From assembly GCF_006440735.1 (NCBI RefSeq), contig NZ_VFUA01000015.1, positions 1 through 64,000 on the forward strand: DNA of 64,000 nt, in the 5' to 3' direction. The translations under genes were made by a program, and so were the position numbers. This document shows, one piece after another, positions 18,836 to 27,270 of the stretch (position 1 is its first letter; every line of letters starts with the position of its first letter). This stretch comes from Mesorhizobium sp. B2-7-1 (lineage in GTDB: Bacteria; Pseudomonadota; Alphaproteobacteria; Rhizobiales; Rhizobiaceae). The notes under the pieces are model-generated. The model did no database searches. It was not told the origin of the DNA and saw only the letters and a program-made list of their open reading frames with translations.

Positions 18836-19852
18836 GTGACAGAGCAGGTCGTCAAAACACTCACCGACCCTTCTTTCCTGATCGCGATGCTGGTCGGCAT
18901 CGCCGTGTTCGCGACCGTCTTCACGCTCATGCCGGCGTTCGGCGGCACGTCGCTCAAGTCGCGCATGAAGAGCGTGGCGCTCGAACGCGACAAATTGCGC
19001 GCCGAGCAGCGTGCGCGGCTGGCCAACGAGGCCGACCGCCGCCGCAAGGGCCTGCGCGAGGAACAGTCCGTCGGCATGCGCAACATCGTCGACCGCCTCG
19101 ACCTCAGGCGCGCGCTTGCCGACGAAAGCACGATCCAGAAGCTCAAGGTCGCGGGCTTCCGCGGCCAGAACCCGCTGACGCGTTTCCTCTTCTTCCGCCT
19201 CGTCCTGCCATTCGTCGGCTTTGCCTTGGCGGCCATCTATCTGTTCGTGCTCGGCGGCCTGCCGCAGCAACCGGCTTTCATCAAGCTGTTCGTCTGTGTC
19301 GTTGTCGCCTATGGCGGCTTCTACGCGCCGATCCTCTACGTCAACAACCGCGCGACCAAGCGCAAGCAGTCGATCCAGCTGGCATGGCCGGACGCGCTCG
19401 ACCTGATGCTGATCTGCGTGGAATCGGGCATGTCGGTGGAAGCGGCCTTGCGCAGGGTTGCCGACGAAGTCGGCGCGCAGTCGGTGCCGCTTGCCGAGGA
19501 ATTCGTGCTCACCAATGCCGAGCTCTCCTATCTGCAGGATCGCAAGGTCGCCTATGAGAACCTGGCAAGCCGCACCGGCCTGGAATCGGTGAGGTCGGTG
19601 TCACAGGCCCTGGTCCAGGCCGAACGCTACGGCACGCCGGTGGCGCACGCGCTGCGCGTGCTTGCCTCGGAAAGCCGCGACATGCGCATGAACGCGGCCG
19701 AAAAGAAGGCCGCGGCGCTTCCGCCGAAGCTCACCGTGCCGATGATCCTGTTCTTCCTGCCGGTTCTGTTCGCCATCATTCTGGGGCCGGCCGGCATCCA
19801 GGTCAGCCAGCGCGGCATCTTCGGCGACCAGCACAGCTCATCGAGCCAGTAG
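18836..19852 (+). CDS. tadC: Tad inner-membrane platform protein TadC
   Basis: Partner of TadB, 338 residues, starting with GTG. It has an N-terminal helix (LIAMLVGIAVFATVFTLM), central helices, the type II secretion F domain (AWPDALDLMLICVESGMSVEAALRRVADE) and a C-terminal helix pair (PMILFFLPVLFAIILGPAGIQ). It lies 13 bp after tadB, so they are surely co-transcribed. Confidence 0.93.
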   Translation: MTEQVVKTLTDPSFLIAMLVGIAVFATVFTLMPAFGGTSLKSRMKSVALERDKLRAEQRARLANEADRRRKGLREEQSVGMRNIVDRLDLRRALADESTIQKLKVAGFRGQNPLTRFLFFRLVLPFVGFALAAIYLFVLGGLPQQPAFIKLFVCVVVAYGGFYAPILYVNNRATKRKQSIQLAWPDALDLMLICVESGMSVEAALRRVADEVGAQSVPLAEEFVLTNAELSYLQDRKVAYENLASRTGLESVRSVSQALVQAERYGTPVAHALRVLASESRDMRMNAAEKKAAALPPKLTVPMILFFLPVLFAIILGPAGIQVSQRGIFGDQHSSSSQ

Positions 19853-19858
19853 GCCAGA

Positions 19859-19979
19859 GCGGTTCACCGTTTCACGGAAACGACGAACCGCTATGTCTCT
19901 TTGTTCCCCGCAATTTCGAACGGAAGGCTACGGCGAAGTCGCCGAGCCTGACCGCTCGCGTCTTTCCCGGAATTGCTCC
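19859..19979 (-). repeat. Palindromic intergenic element, long form, reversed copy after tadC
   Basis: Read on the minus strand it begins GGAGCAATTCCGGGAAAGA and has the same internal CGGCGACTTCGCCG hairpin as the copy at 17672, then the ...GTGAAACGGTGAACCGCT tail. Together with that copy it brackets tadBC in inverted orientation. Confidence 0.82.
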
Positions 19980-19999
19980 AGTCGTTCCCATCAAATCAT

Positions 20000-20028
20000 A
20001 AAGCCGCGCGTGGATGCCGCGCGGCTTT
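20000..20028. terminator. Shared terminator hairpin between tadC and tadD
   Basis: AAAGCCGCGCG (20000-20010) pairs with CGCGCGGCTTT (20018-20028) over a 7-base loop. Placed between two converging genes, it could stop both; the T-runs are short. Confidence 0.7.
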
Positions 20029-20067
20029 GTGATTTTGATGTGGGGTGGCGTGCGGCGTCGCCCGCGA

Positions 20068-20913
20068 TCAGTTGGTCGCGGTCGGGGCCGCCGCCGCGAC
20101 CTTCGCCTTGCCCTTGTCCTGATCCTTGAGCTGGCTCCAGGCATTCTGCTGGGCAAGCATCTGGCGCAGATAGGCGACGTTGGCCTGCGCCTGCTCGGGC
20201 GACAGCTCCTGCGAGGCGATCTTCTCGGCCTCGTCGAAGCGGCCCTGCAGTCCGACGACCAGCGCCAGGTTCTGCCGCACCCTGCTGTCGGCGCCGGGCT
20301 GCTGCGCGGCCGAGCGCATATAGGTTTCGGCCGTGCGCAGGTCGCCCTCGAGCACATAGGACATGCCGAGATTGGACAGCACCGAAGGCTCGTTCGGCTT
20401 CAGTTCCAGCGCCTTGCGATAATCCTGCCGCGCTTCGTCTTTCTGTCCCATCTGGTCGAGAATGGCGGCTTCCGCCGACACCAGCTTCCAGTCCGGATAT
20501 TCGGGCGTCTGCGCGCGCCGCACAGCATCGAGGGCCGGCTCGAACTGGCCATTGGCGGCAAGCGCCTTGCCGTAGGCGGCAAGCACCTCGCGATCCTTGG
20601 GATAGGCGATCGCCAGCTTGCGCATCACCGCCAGCGACTGGTCGGCGTCGCCGTCCATCTGCAGCGCCGCCGCGAAGTTCATCGCGATGCGCTTGTCGCT
20701 CGGATTGCGGGCATAGGATTCGCCGAGCCTGGACGTGGCGGTGCGCAATTCGCCGGCCGACATCGTTTCCAGCGGCCTGCTATCGGAGCGGGAGATGGAG
20801 CCTGTGGTGAGCTTGCTGGTGCTGCCGCAACCCGCCACGCTGGCCGCCAGCGCAGCCATGAAGACCGTGGTGATCAGACGCTTGGCTGTAAGGTTCAACG
20901 CTTCGGTCGGCAT
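20068..20913 (-). CDS. tadD: TPR lipoprotein TadD
   Basis: Outer-membrane lipoprotein with tetratricopeptide repeats that supports Tad secretin assembly. 281 residues. Signal peptide with lipobox (MAALAASVAGC), then TPR units, e.g. about 60-95 and ARQDYRKALELKPNEPSVLSNLGMSYVLEGD around 160-190. The tail is Lys/Ala-rich and low complexity. It faces tadC across repeats and a shared terminator rather than being in the cpa operon. Confidence 0.88.
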   Translation of the reverse strand: MPTEALNLTAKRLITTVFMAALAASVAGCGSTSKLTTGSISRSDSRPLETMSAGELRTATSRLGESYARNPSDKRIAMNFAAALQMDGDADQSLAVMRKLAIAYPKDREVLAAYGKALAANGQFEPALDAVRRAQTPEYPDWKLVSAEAAILDQMGQKDEARQDYRKALELKPNEPSVLSNLGMSYVLEGDLRTAETYMRSAAQQPGADSRVRQNLALVVGLQGRFDEAEKIASQELSPEQAQANVAYLRQMLAQQNAWSQLKDQDKGKAKVAAAAPTATN

Positions 20914-21037
20914 CGGCGCCCGGTCTCCATTCCTGTGCGGCCATTGGCTGGCCGTCTTCCCTCCCGCAGAAATATTCTGTTAACCCTAACGGATCGTTAA
21001 GAAGCGCCGACTCATCTGTTCGGCCGGAGATCATCGC

Positions 21038-22405
21038 ATGCCTGTCGAATTCGTTGAGCAGAAGCCGCAAGCCGCCTTGCCTGTCTATCTAGTGGCAAGG
21101 GACGCGCTTGAAGCCGCGGCGCTGCCGCCGCCCGCCATCGCCTGGGCAAGGGTCAACGGCTTTTCCGGCGAGGCAGGGCGCACGCTGGTCCTGCCGGACG
21201 CGGGCGGCGGCCTTGCCGGCGCGCTGTTCGGCACGGGCGACGACGAAAGCGTTCTTGCCCTCGGCGCGCTCGCAAGGGCGTTGCCGGAAGGCGATTGGCA
21301 TTTTGCGTCGGATTTGCGCCAGCCCGATCTGGCCGCGCTCGCTCTGGTTCTCGGTGGCTATGTCTTCACCCGCTATGGCAAGAAGCCAGGCAGGCCGTTG
21401 CGCTTTGCGCTTCCGGAAGGCGCCGACGCTGCGCATGTCCGCCGCGTCGCCGACAGCGTGTTCCTGGCACGCGACCTCGTCAACACGCCGACCAGCGACC
21501 TCGGTCCGGTCGAACTGGAAGAAGCCGCCCGAAAGCTGGCGGCCGCCCATGGCGCCGACATCTCCGTGATCCATGGCGACGATCTCCTGGCGCGCAATTT
21601 CCCGATGATCCACGCGGTCGGCCGGGCCTCGACCGACGCGCCGCGGCTGGTCGACATGAGCTGGGGCCCGAGCGACGCGCCGAAGGTGACGCTGGTCGGC
21701 AAGGGCGTCTGCTTCGACACTGGCGGCCTCGACATCAAGCCTTCGTCTGGCATGCTTTTGATGAAGAAGGACATGGGCGGCGCCGCCAATGTGCTGGGCC
21801 TCGCCTCGATGATCATGGCGGCGAAACTGAATGTCCGGTTGCGCGTGCTGATCCCCGCCGTCGAGAATTCGATCGCCGGCAATGCCTTCCGGCCCGGCGA
21901 CGTGCTGCGCAGCCGCAAGGGCATCACGGTCGAGATCGGCAACACGGACGCCGAAGGGCGGTTGGTCCTGGCCGACGCGCTGGCGCTGGCCGACGAGGAA
22001 CAGCCTGCTTTGCTGATCGACATGGCGACGCTGACCGGCGCCGCGCGCGTCGCGCTGGGACCTGATCTGCCGCCTTTCTACACTGGCGACGACACGCTGG
22101 CGTCTGACATCGCCGCCGCTTCGCTTGCTGTGGAAGATCCGCTCTGGCGCATGCCTTTATGGCGCCCCTACGATGCAAAGCTTTCCTCGAAGATTGCCGA
22201 CATCAACAACGTTACCACGGACGGCTTTGCCGGATCGATTACCGCCGCCCTTTTCCTCAAGCGCTTCGTTGAGAGAACCCACAGCTGGGCGCATTTCGAC
22301 ATCTTCGCCTGGAACCCTGCCGATCGCCCCCACGGGCTGACCGGTGGCGAGGCGCAAGGCATTCGTGCGCTGGAGCGCGTCATCGTCGGGCGTTTTGGAG
22401 GGTAG
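21038..22405 (+). CDS. M17 leucyl aminopeptidase family protein
   Basis: Two-metal cytosolic aminopeptidase. 455 residues, slightly below the usual 480-500, with a short N-terminal domain. The catalytic domain has VGKGVCFDTGGLDIKPSSGMLLMKKDMGGAA with the metal and catalytic Lys and Asp, and the family signature NTDAEGRLVLADAL. The start at 21038 begins MPVEFVEQK. It diverges from tadD across 124 bp. Substrate is not predictable; the short form is common in rhizobia next to NlpC/P60 genes, as here. Confidence 0.9.
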   Translation: MPVEFVEQKPQAALPVYLVARDALEAAALPPPAIAWARVNGFSGEAGRTLVLPDAGGGLAGALFGTGDDESVLALGALARALPEGDWHFASDLRQPDLAALALVLGGYVFTRYGKKPGRPLRFALPEGADAAHVRRVADSVFLARDLVNTPTSDLGPVELEEAARKLAAAHGADISVIHGDDLLARNFPMIHAVGRASTDAPRLVDMSWGPSDAPKVTLVGKGVCFDTGGLDIKPSSGMLLMKKDMGGAANVLGLASMIMAAKLNVRLRVLIPAVENSIAGNAFRPGDVLRSRKGITVEIGNTDAEGRLVLADALALADEEQPALLIDMATLTGAARVALGPDLPPFYTGDDTLASDIAAASLAVEDPLWRMPLWRPYDAKLSSKIADINNVTTDGFAGSITAALFLKRFVERTHSWAHFDIFAWNPADRPHGLTGGEAQGIRALERVIVGRFGG

Positions 22406-22461
22406 CGGCGAAACGCCGCCACTGAAACGGAACCGAAACAATTTGCCGGCATGCTTGGGCG

Positions 22462-22812
22462 ATGTCGATTTCGATGCGCCCGAGCCAGGCCTTGCGACTG
22501 TGGCAGCAGGTGATGCTGGCCCAGGTGCGCGACGGCGCGCCGGACCTCACCATGCGCCAGACGGCGATCCTGTTCACCATCTATCTCGATCCGCCGCCGC
22601 ATACGGTGCGCGGACTGGCCGCCAAGCTCAACGTCACCAAGCCGGTCATCACCCGGGCGCTGGATACGATGGGCGCGCTGAAACTGGTCTCGCGCCACCG
22701 CGACGAGCTCGACAAGCGCAACGTGCTGATCCGGCGCACGGTGGAAGGCGCGCTCTTTGTCGAGCGCTTCGGCGATGGTATCGTCGCCAGGGCGCACGAA
22801 CTGCCCATCTAG
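22462..22812 (+). CDS. MarR-family transcriptional regulator
   Basis: Small winged-helix regulator, 116 residues, shorter than most MarR proteins (about 140). The helix-turn-helix is seen in TVRGLAAKLNVTKPVITRALDTMGALKLVSRHRDELDKRNVLIRRT, including the DxRxx-like wing region. The C-terminal dimer helix is short. It is 56 bp downstream of the aminopeptidase and may be co-transcribed. An ATG four codons in (MRPSQ) is an alternative start. Effector unknown. Confidence 0.8.
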   Translation: MSISMRPSQALRLWQQVMLAQVRDGAPDLTMRQTAILFTIYLDPPPHTVRGLAAKLNVTKPVITRALDTMGALKLVSRHRDELDKRNVLIRRTVEGALFVERFGDGIVARAHELPI

Positions 22813-22880
22813 AGCATGATCCCGAACCGAAGGACCGCGTCAGCGAAAAGTGGGAACCGGTTTTCGGATAAGATCATGCT
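22813..22880. repeat. Palindromic intergenic repeat, AGCATGATC family
   Basis: Outer arms AGCATGATC (22813-22821) and GATCATGCT (22872-22880) flank a middle with GAAAAGTGGGAACCGGTTTTC. This type is frequent in Rhizobiales genomes. A GTG inside it (22850) opens the next frame but is unlikely to be the start. Confidence 0.75.
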
Positions 22881-22906
22881 TCAACGAAAATGACTGGATT
22901 ATCGAT

Positions 22907-23767
22907 TTGACCGCCAGGGATGCCCGCCTTCATGCCTTCCGTTCCGACCTTGCCGATGCGAGGCTGAAGGGCGAGGTCGCAGCCGACCGCTTCGTCGCCG
23001 GCCGTCCGGCGCGCATCACGGCCTCGGTCGCCGATCTGCGCAAGGCGCCGCGTCCAGACGCGGGCGTGAACACGCAGGCGCTGTTCGGCGACGACGTGCT
23101 GGTCTTCGAGGATGCCGAGGGCTGGGCCTGGGTGCAGGCCGAGCGCGACGGCTATGTCGGCTATGTCGCCGACAATCTCCTGGGCGCGCGCGAGCATGCA
23201 CCCACGCACATCGTTTCGGTGCCGCGCACCTTCCTCTATCCCGGGCCGGATCTGCGTTTCCCGATAGGCGGGCAGCTGTCGATGGGCTCGACCGTCACGG
23301 TGACCGGCTCGGCCGAAACGCGCGGCACGCATTACGCGCTGCTGCCCTCCGGCCAGGCGATCATCGCCGGCCATCTGCGGCCGATCGTCGAGCTGGCCGA
23401 CGACTATGTCACCATCGCCGAAAGTTTCCTCGGCACGCCCTATCTCTGGGGCGGCGCCTCCGGTTTCGGCATCGACTGCTCCGGCCTCGTGCAATTGTCC
23501 ATGCGCATGACGGGCAGGCAAGTGCTGCGCGACTCCGACATGCAGGCGGCATCGATCGGCACGCCGTTCGAGCCGGGACCTGACTATTCAGGACTTCAAC
23601 GCGGCGACCTCGTCTTCTGGAAAGGCCATGTCGCTGTGATGACCGACGAAAAGGACATGATCCACGCCAACGGCCACACCATGCTGGTCTCGCGCGAAGG
23701 GCTGACGGAGGCGGTCGACCGCATCGGCTATCTCTATGGCGGCCCGACTGGGTTCAGGAGACCGTAG
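22907..23767 (+). CDS. NlpC/P60 family peptidoglycan endopeptidase
   Basis: Cell-wall peptidase cleaving within stem peptides. About 286 residues: two bacterial SH3-like domains (about 30-90 and 95-155) followed by the NlpC/P60 domain with catalytic Cys in GIDCSGLVQLSMR, His in GHVAVMTD and a third polar residue in MIHANGHTMLV. No ATG fits: upstream lies a repeat, and the family-like N-terminus (TARDARLHAFRSDLADARLKGEV) begins right after a TTG at 22907. I choose that; GTG at 22850 inside the repeat is less likely. No signal peptide is seen. Confidence 0.82.
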   Translation: MTARDARLHAFRSDLADARLKGEVAADRFVAGRPARITASVADLRKAPRPDAGVNTQALFGDDVLVFEDAEGWAWVQAERDGYVGYVADNLLGAREHAPTHIVSVPRTFLYPGPDLRFPIGGQLSMGSTVTVTGSAETRGTHYALLPSGQAIIAGHLRPIVELADDYVTIAESFLGTPYLWGGASGFGIDCSGLVQLSMRMTGRQVLRDSDMQAASIGTPFEPGPDYSGLQRGDLVFWKGHVAVMTDEKDMIHANGHTMLVSREGLTEAVDRIGYLYGGPTGFRRP

Positions 23768-23775
23768 CGCCTTTT

Positions 23776-23935
23776 ACCTCTCCCCTTGTGGGAGAGGTCG
23801 GATTGCCCCGAATTGCCCTTCGCAATTCGGTTGGCAATCCGGGTGAGGGGTAAGCTTGGCGCCAAGCTGGAACACCCCTCATCCGTCTCGGCGCTGCCGT
23901 GCCGATCCACCTTCTCCCGCAGGGGAGAAGGGGAA
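23776..23935. repeat. Inverted pair of REP-like elements without a gene between
   Basis: Left element 23776-23849: hairpin CTCTCCC/GGGAGAG, then GGATTGCC/GGCAATCC, ending GGGTGAGGGG. Right element about 23874-23935 has the same plan on the other strand: CTTCTCCC/GGGAGAAG hairpin, GATCGGC/GCCGA arms, ending CCCCTCATCC. Between them is the palindrome AGCTTGGCGCCAAGCT. The plan resembles the elements flanking the DUF559 gene at 43449 and 43926. Confidence 0.75.
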
Positions 23936-23979
23936 GAGTTGCATGATCCCCTTTTGTTCCGATTTTCCTTGGCGATTTC

Positions 23980-26526
23980 GTGCCGCCGCGCTACCTCTTG
24001 CGCGTGACCGAGCAACCGCGCCTTGCCGAACAGAATGCCGCCGTCCTGCTGCCCGAACCATTCGTCAATTGGTTCGGCGAAAAGGGCTGGTCGCCCCGCG
24101 CTCATCAGCTCGAGCTGCTGGCGAAGGCGCAAGGCGGCCAGTCGGTGCTGCTGATCGCGCCGACCGGCGCCGGCAAGACGCTGGCCGGCTTTCTGCCATC
24201 ACTGACCGAGCTCGCCAATCGGCCGAAGCGCAAACCGGGCCAGGCGCATCGCGGCATCCACACGCTCTACATCTCGCCGCTCAAGGCGCTGGCTGTCGAC
24301 ATCGAGCGCAATCTCGGTAAGCCGGTCGAGGAGATCGGACTGCCGATCACCATCGAGACCCGCACCGGCGACACGCCTTCGCACAAGCGCCAGCGGCAGA
24401 AACTGGCGCCGCCCGACATCCTGCTCACCACGCCCGAGCAACTCGCTCTGCTGATCGCTTCGAACGACGCAAAGCGCTTCTTCGAGGATTTGCGCTATGT
24501 CGTGCTCGACGAATTGCATTCGCTCGTCACCTCCAAGCGCGGGCATCTGCTGGCGCTCGGTCTTGCGCGGTTGCGCGCCTTCGTCCCCGGATTGCAGACC
24601 ATAGGCCTGTCGGCCACCGTGGCCGAGCCGGACGAATTGCGGCGCTGGCTGGTGGCGCAGAATCCACCTGGCGAGATGGCCGGGCTGATCACGGTTGCCG
24701 GCGGCGCCAAGCCGGACATCTCGATCCTGGACTCGCGCGAGCGCGTGCCGTGGTCGGGCCATTCGGCCCGCTACGCGATTCCCGAAATCTACGAGGCGAT
24801 CAAGGAGCACCAAACCACGCTTCTCTTCGTCAACACCCGCAGCCAGGCCGAGCTTTTGTTCCAGGAGCTGTGGCGGGCGAACGAGGACTCGCTTCCGATC
24901 GCGCTGCATCACGGCTCGCTCGATGTCGGCCAGCGCCGCCGCGTCGAGAAGGCGATGGCCGACAATGCGCTGCGCGCCATCGTCGCCACCTCGACGCTCG
25001 ATCTCGGCATCGACTGGGGCGATGTCGACCTGGTCGTGCATGTCGGCGCGCCGAAGGGCGCCAGTCGCCTGGCGCAGCGCATCGGCCGCGCCAACCACCG
25101 CATGGACGAGCCTTCGAAGGCGATCTTGATCCCGGCCAATCGCTTCGAGGTGCTGGAATGCCGCGCCGCGCTCGACGCCAACTATCTCGGCGCGCAGGAC
25201 ACGCCGCCCTTGATCAAGGGCGCGCTCGATGTCTTGTCGCAGCATGTGCTGGGTGTCGCCTGCGGCGGACCGTTCGATGCCAATCTGCTGTTCGAGGAGG
25301 TGCGTGGCGCCGCCCCCTACGCCGCGCTGGAGCGCGAGACCTTCGACCGCGTCATCGACTTCGTCGCCACCGGCGGCTACGCGCTGAAGAACTATGAGCG
25401 CTATGCCCGCATCCGGAAAAACAAGGACGGGCTCTGGCGCGTCTCGCATCCGAGCGTGGCGCAGCAGTATCGGCTGAATGTCGGCACCATCGTCGAGATG
25501 CCCGAGCTCAATATCCGTTACGTCCGGCAGGGCCGGGGCATGGCCGGCCGCGGCGGGCCGGTGCTCGGCAAGATCGAGGAGTATTTCGCCGAGACGCTGC
25601 GCCCCGGCGACAACTTCCTCTTCGCCGGCAAGGTGCTGCGCTTCGAAGGCATCCGCGAGAACGAATGCGTCGTCTCCAACGGCGCCGGCGCCAACATCAT
25701 CGTGCCGTCCTATGCCGGCGGCAAATTCCCGCTTTCGACCTATCTCGCCGAGCAGGTGCGCGGCATGCTGGCCGACAGCGACCGCTGGAAGCTCCTGCCC
25801 GAACAGGTGGCTGACTGGCTTCGCATCCAGCAGGAGAAGTCGGTGCTGCCCAAGCGCGGCGACCTTCTGGTCGAGACCTTTCCGCGCGGTAACCGCCACT
25901 ACATGGTGGCTTATCCCTTCGAGGGCCGGCTGGCGCACCAGACGCTCGGCATGCTTTTGACCCGCCGGCTGGAGCGAGCCCATGCGAGGCCGCTCGGCTT
26001 CGTCGCCACCGACTATTCGCTGGCGGTGTGGGCGCTGGACGACATGGCGGCACTCTTTAGGGCGAAGAAGCCATCGCTGGCCGCGCTTTTCGACGAGGAT
26101 ATGCTGGGTGACGATCTGGAGGACTGGCTGAACGAGAGCTGGATGCTGAAGCGCACTTTCCGCACCTGCGCGGTCATCGCCGGGCTGATCGAGAAGCGTT
26201 ACCCCGGCCAGGAGAAGAGCGGGCGCCAGGTGACGGTCTCGGCAGACCTGATCTACGACGTGCTGCGCAGCCATGAGCCGGACCATATCCTGCTGCAGGC
26301 GACGCGCACCGACGCCTCGGCCGGTCTGCTCGATGTCAGCAGACTTGGCGAGATGCTCTCGCGTGTGCGCGGTCGAATCATGCATAAGCATCTCGATCAG
26401 ATCTCGCCGCTGGCGGTGCCGGTGATGCTGGAGATCGGCAAGGAATCGGTCAATGGCGGCGCCAACGACACGCTTTTGATGGAAGCCGCCGACCTGGTCG
26501 AGGAAGCCATGGGCGGCCGGGCGTGA
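23980..26526 (+). CDS. Lhr-type DEXH helicase (ligase-associated DNA damage response)
   Basis: Superfamily 2 helicase, 848 residues, the usual length for the Lhr core family. Motifs: Walker A APTGAGKTLAGF, motif Ia YISPLKALAVD, DEXH box VVLDELH, motif III LSATVAEP, motif VI QRIGRANHR. A winged-helix and a C-terminal Lhr domain follow (LPEQVADWLRIQQEKS; LVETFPRGNRHYMVAYPFEGR). It is paired with pdeM 22 bp downstream, the usual partner, but neither ligase nor exonuclease is nearby. GTG at 23980 or GTG at 24004 could start it. It likely acts in repair of damaged DNA. Confidence 0.9.
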   Translation: MPPRYLLRVTEQPRLAEQNAAVLLPEPFVNWFGEKGWSPRAHQLELLAKAQGGQSVLLIAPTGAGKTLAGFLPSLTELANRPKRKPGQAHRGIHTLYISPLKALAVDIERNLGKPVEEIGLPITIETRTGDTPSHKRQRQKLAPPDILLTTPEQLALLIASNDAKRFFEDLRYVVLDELHSLVTSKRGHLLALGLARLRAFVPGLQTIGLSATVAEPDELRRWLVAQNPPGEMAGLITVAGGAKPDISILDSRERVPWSGHSARYAIPEIYEAIKEHQTTLLFVNTRSQAELLFQELWRANEDSLPIALHHGSLDVGQRRRVEKAMADNALRAIVATSTLDLGIDWGDVDLVVHVGAPKGASRLAQRIGRANHRMDEPSKAILIPANRFEVLECRAALDANYLGAQDTPPLIKGALDVLSQHVLGVACGGPFDANLLFEEVRGAAPYAALERETFDRVIDFVATGGYALKNYERYARIRKNKDGLWRVSHPSVAQQYRLNVGTIVEMPELNIRYVRQGRGMAGRGGPVLGKIEEYFAETLRPGDNFLFAGKVLRFEGIRENECVVSNGAGANIIVPSYAGGKFPLSTYLAEQVRGMLADSDRWKLLPEQVADWLRIQQEKSVLPKRGDLLVETFPRGNRHYMVAYPFEGRLAHQTLGMLLTRRLERAHARPLGFVATDYSLAVWALDDMAALFRAKKPSLAALFDEDMLGDDLEDWLNESWMLKRTFRTCAVIAGLIEKRYPGQEKSGRQVTVSADLIYDVLRSHEPDHILLQATRTDASAGLLDVSRLGEMLSRVRGRIMHKHLDQISPLAVPVMLEIGKESVNGGANDTLLMEAADLVEEAMGGRA

Positions 26527-26548
26527 CGAACCGAGAGGCCAGGAGGGG

Positions 26549-27265
26549 ATGAATTTTTCGCTGTCGCGTGCAACGCTGATCGCCGAGGCCGATCTTGTCG
26601 GCATCGCTGGCGAGCGCGCGGTCTGCGACCGCCGTGGCGTGCTCTATTTCCCCGACCTGCGGCTGCTCGCCGTCTCCGACCTGCATCTCGAGAAGGGCTC
26701 GTCCTTCGCCAAGCGCGGCGCGCTGATCCCGCCTTACGATACCGGCGCGACCCTGCTGCAATTGCAGGCGGTCATAGCCGACTACCAGCCGCGGATCGTC
26801 GTCAGCCTGGGCGACTCCTTCCATGATGGCGGCGGCGCCGAGCGCATGCATGCAAGTTTCCGTGAACGCCTGGAGGCGATGATGGCCGGCCGCGACTGGT
26901 TCTGGGTTGCCGGCAACCATGACCCGGAAGCGCCCGCCGATCTGCCGGGCGAGACGGTGCGGGAACTCGCCATCGGCTCGCTGCTCTTTCGCCACGAGCC
27001 GTCGAAGACGCGGGTCGAGGGCGAGATATCAGGCCATCTCCATCCCTGCGCGCGCATCGTCCAGCGCGGCCGCTCGGTCCGGCGGCGCTGCTTTGCTGGC
27101 GATGGCGGCCGCATGATCATGCCGGCCTTCGGCGCCTATACCGGCTCGCTCAACGTGCTCGACCGCGCCTATGCCGGCCTGTTTAGGCTGGAAACGCTGG
27201 TAGCCTATATGCTCGGCGCCGACCGCATCTTCGCCATATCAGGCTCGATGCTGCGGCCGGGCTGA
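26549..27265 (+). CDS. pdeM: Ligase-associated metallophosphoesterase PdeM
   Basis: Calcineurin-like phosphoesterase of 238 residues. Metal-binding motifs: SDLHLEKGSSFAKRG, SLGDSFHD, GNHDPEAP, and EISGHLHPCA. Family members are predicted nucleases in a DNA damage response with the Lhr-type helicase, which is directly upstream here. It converges with soeC with 5 bp between stop codons. Confidence 0.9.
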   Translation: MNFSLSRATLIAEADLVGIAGERAVCDRRGVLYFPDLRLLAVSDLHLEKGSSFAKRGALIPPYDTGATLLQLQAVIADYQPRIVVSLGDSFHDGGGAERMHASFRERLEAMMAGRDWFWVAGNHDPEAPADLPGETVRELAIGSLLFRHEPSKTRVEGEISGHLHPCARIVQRGRSVRRRCFAGDGGRMIMPAFGAYTGSLNVLDRAYAGLFRLETLVAYMLGADRIFAISGSMLRPG

Positions 27266-27270
27266 CCCTC

